5,902 bases of DNA. Source: Promethearchaeota archaeon. Lineage in GTDB: Archaea > Asgardarchaeota > Lokiarchaeia > Sigyniarchaeales > Promethearchaeaceae. Numbering within the stretch: the first letter of the stretch is position 1; every line of letters begins with the position of its first letter. Of the stretch, positions 5,593 through 5,902 are shown piece after piece. The notes under the pieces are model-generated. The model was given only the letters and a program-made list of their open reading frames with translations, made no database searches and was not told the origin of the DNA. The stretch spans positions 1 through 5,902 of the forward strand of contig WJKO01000716.1 of the NCBI GenBank assembly GCA_014729055.1, given 5' to 3'. Both the position numbers and the translations under genes were made by a program.

Positions 5593-5853
5593 CTAAATGC
5601 CCTCAACGGTAATTAAAGTGCTTGTTTTAACAATACCAGCATTCTTCCGCAAGTCCATAATTAGTTTAGTTAATTCCGGTAAATTGGGAACTTGAATTTT
5701 TATTAGAATATCCCAATCTCCATAGATAATATATGCTTCTTTAACTTGTTCCCTTTCCTTTAAATAATCCAAAATATGCTCGGTTTTCGCACTTTCGGCG
5801 TTCAATAACACAAAAGCTATTACATCATCCTTAGATTTTTCTTCTGACATCAT
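5593..5853 (-). CDS. Stand-alone Lrp/AsnC-type RAM (ligand-binding) domain protein
   Basis: Small 86-aa protein consisting only of the effector-binding and oligomerisation domain of Lrp/AsnC regulators, without the N-terminal DNA-binding helix-turn-helix. The RAM pattern of beta-alpha-beta-beta-alpha-beta is easy to follow: IAFVLL (12-17), helix 22-34, VKEAYIIYG (37-45), WDILIKIQV (47-55), helix 57-70, and IVKTSTLITV (74-83). The YGDWDI turn (44-49) is the family hallmark. In full-length Lrp the domain binds amino acids at dimer interfaces. Stand-alone versions form similar rings and may sense amino acids or modulate full-length partners. ATG 5850 is an equally possible start. An in-frame TAA upstream rules out a longer product with a DNA-binding domain. 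It converges on the winged-helix gene with 16 bp between stops. The ligand cannot be predicted here. Confidence 0.85.
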   Translation of the reverse strand: MMSEEKSKDDVIAFVLLNAESAKTEHILDYLKEREQVKEAYIIYGDWDILIKIQVPNLPELTKLIMDLRKNAGIVKTSTLITVEGI

Positions 5854-5902
5854 TCTATTCCATTCTATTTATTCTTCTTGGGGTATAACAATCATGAATT
5901 GA

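Noticed and set aside
1..5902. CRISPR arrays, tRNA or rRNA genes, insertion sequences and integrase or att sites.
   Set aside because: No regularly spaced repeats, cloverleaf-like sequence, transposase motifs or flanking duplications were found on reading both strands.

Overview
The window is AT-rich and reads as archaeal. It has TATA-like elements upstream of genes, oligo-T tracts in place of bacterial hairpin terminators, a stand-alone Lrp/AsnC RAM-domain protein, and a winged-helix protein ending in two zinc ribbons. The most telling gene encodes an 83-residue ubiquitin-like protein ending exactly in Gly-Gly. Together with the low GC content, this points to an Asgard (Promethearchaeota) archaeon, perhaps Lokiarchaeia-like. 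The lineage is an inference from gene content and no marker gene is present.

Region 1 (2-3312, + strand) is a tight unidirectional run of four genes. The first, cut by the left edge, is a HydB/AsrA-like protein with two [4Fe-4S] sites. The second is a HydG/AsrB-like FAD/NAD(P) reductase with a C-terminal [2Fe-2S] site. The third is a seven-helix membrane protein I do not recognise, with a striking His/Asp-Glu/His pattern. The fourth is a HAD-family phosphatase. The first two normally form the diaphorase half of cytosolic [NiFe] sulfhydrogenases or related flavin complexes, moving electrons between NAD(P)H, flavin and Fe-S clusters. Here the next gene is the membrane protein, not the hydrogenase small and large subunits. 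The catalytic partner must lie outside the window or be something else.

Region 2 (3313-3956) holds the ubiquitin-like gene on the - strand and a 262-bp divergent intergenic region. The intergenic region carries a TATA-like element for each direction and several perfect inverted repeats. One of these brackets the + strand TATA-like element, and a copy of its core also sits upstream of the ubiquitin-like promoter.

Region 3 (3957-5902) holds the divergent 539-residue winged-helix/zinc-ribbon protein (+) and, convergent with it across 16 bp, the RAM-domain protein (-). The winged-helix protein is the natural candidate to bind the intergenic repeats and so to control itself and the ubiquitin-like gene. 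That link is inferred from position only. No RNA genes, CRISPR arrays, insertion sequences or integration sites were seen, and no gene-free stretch exceeds 300 bases.
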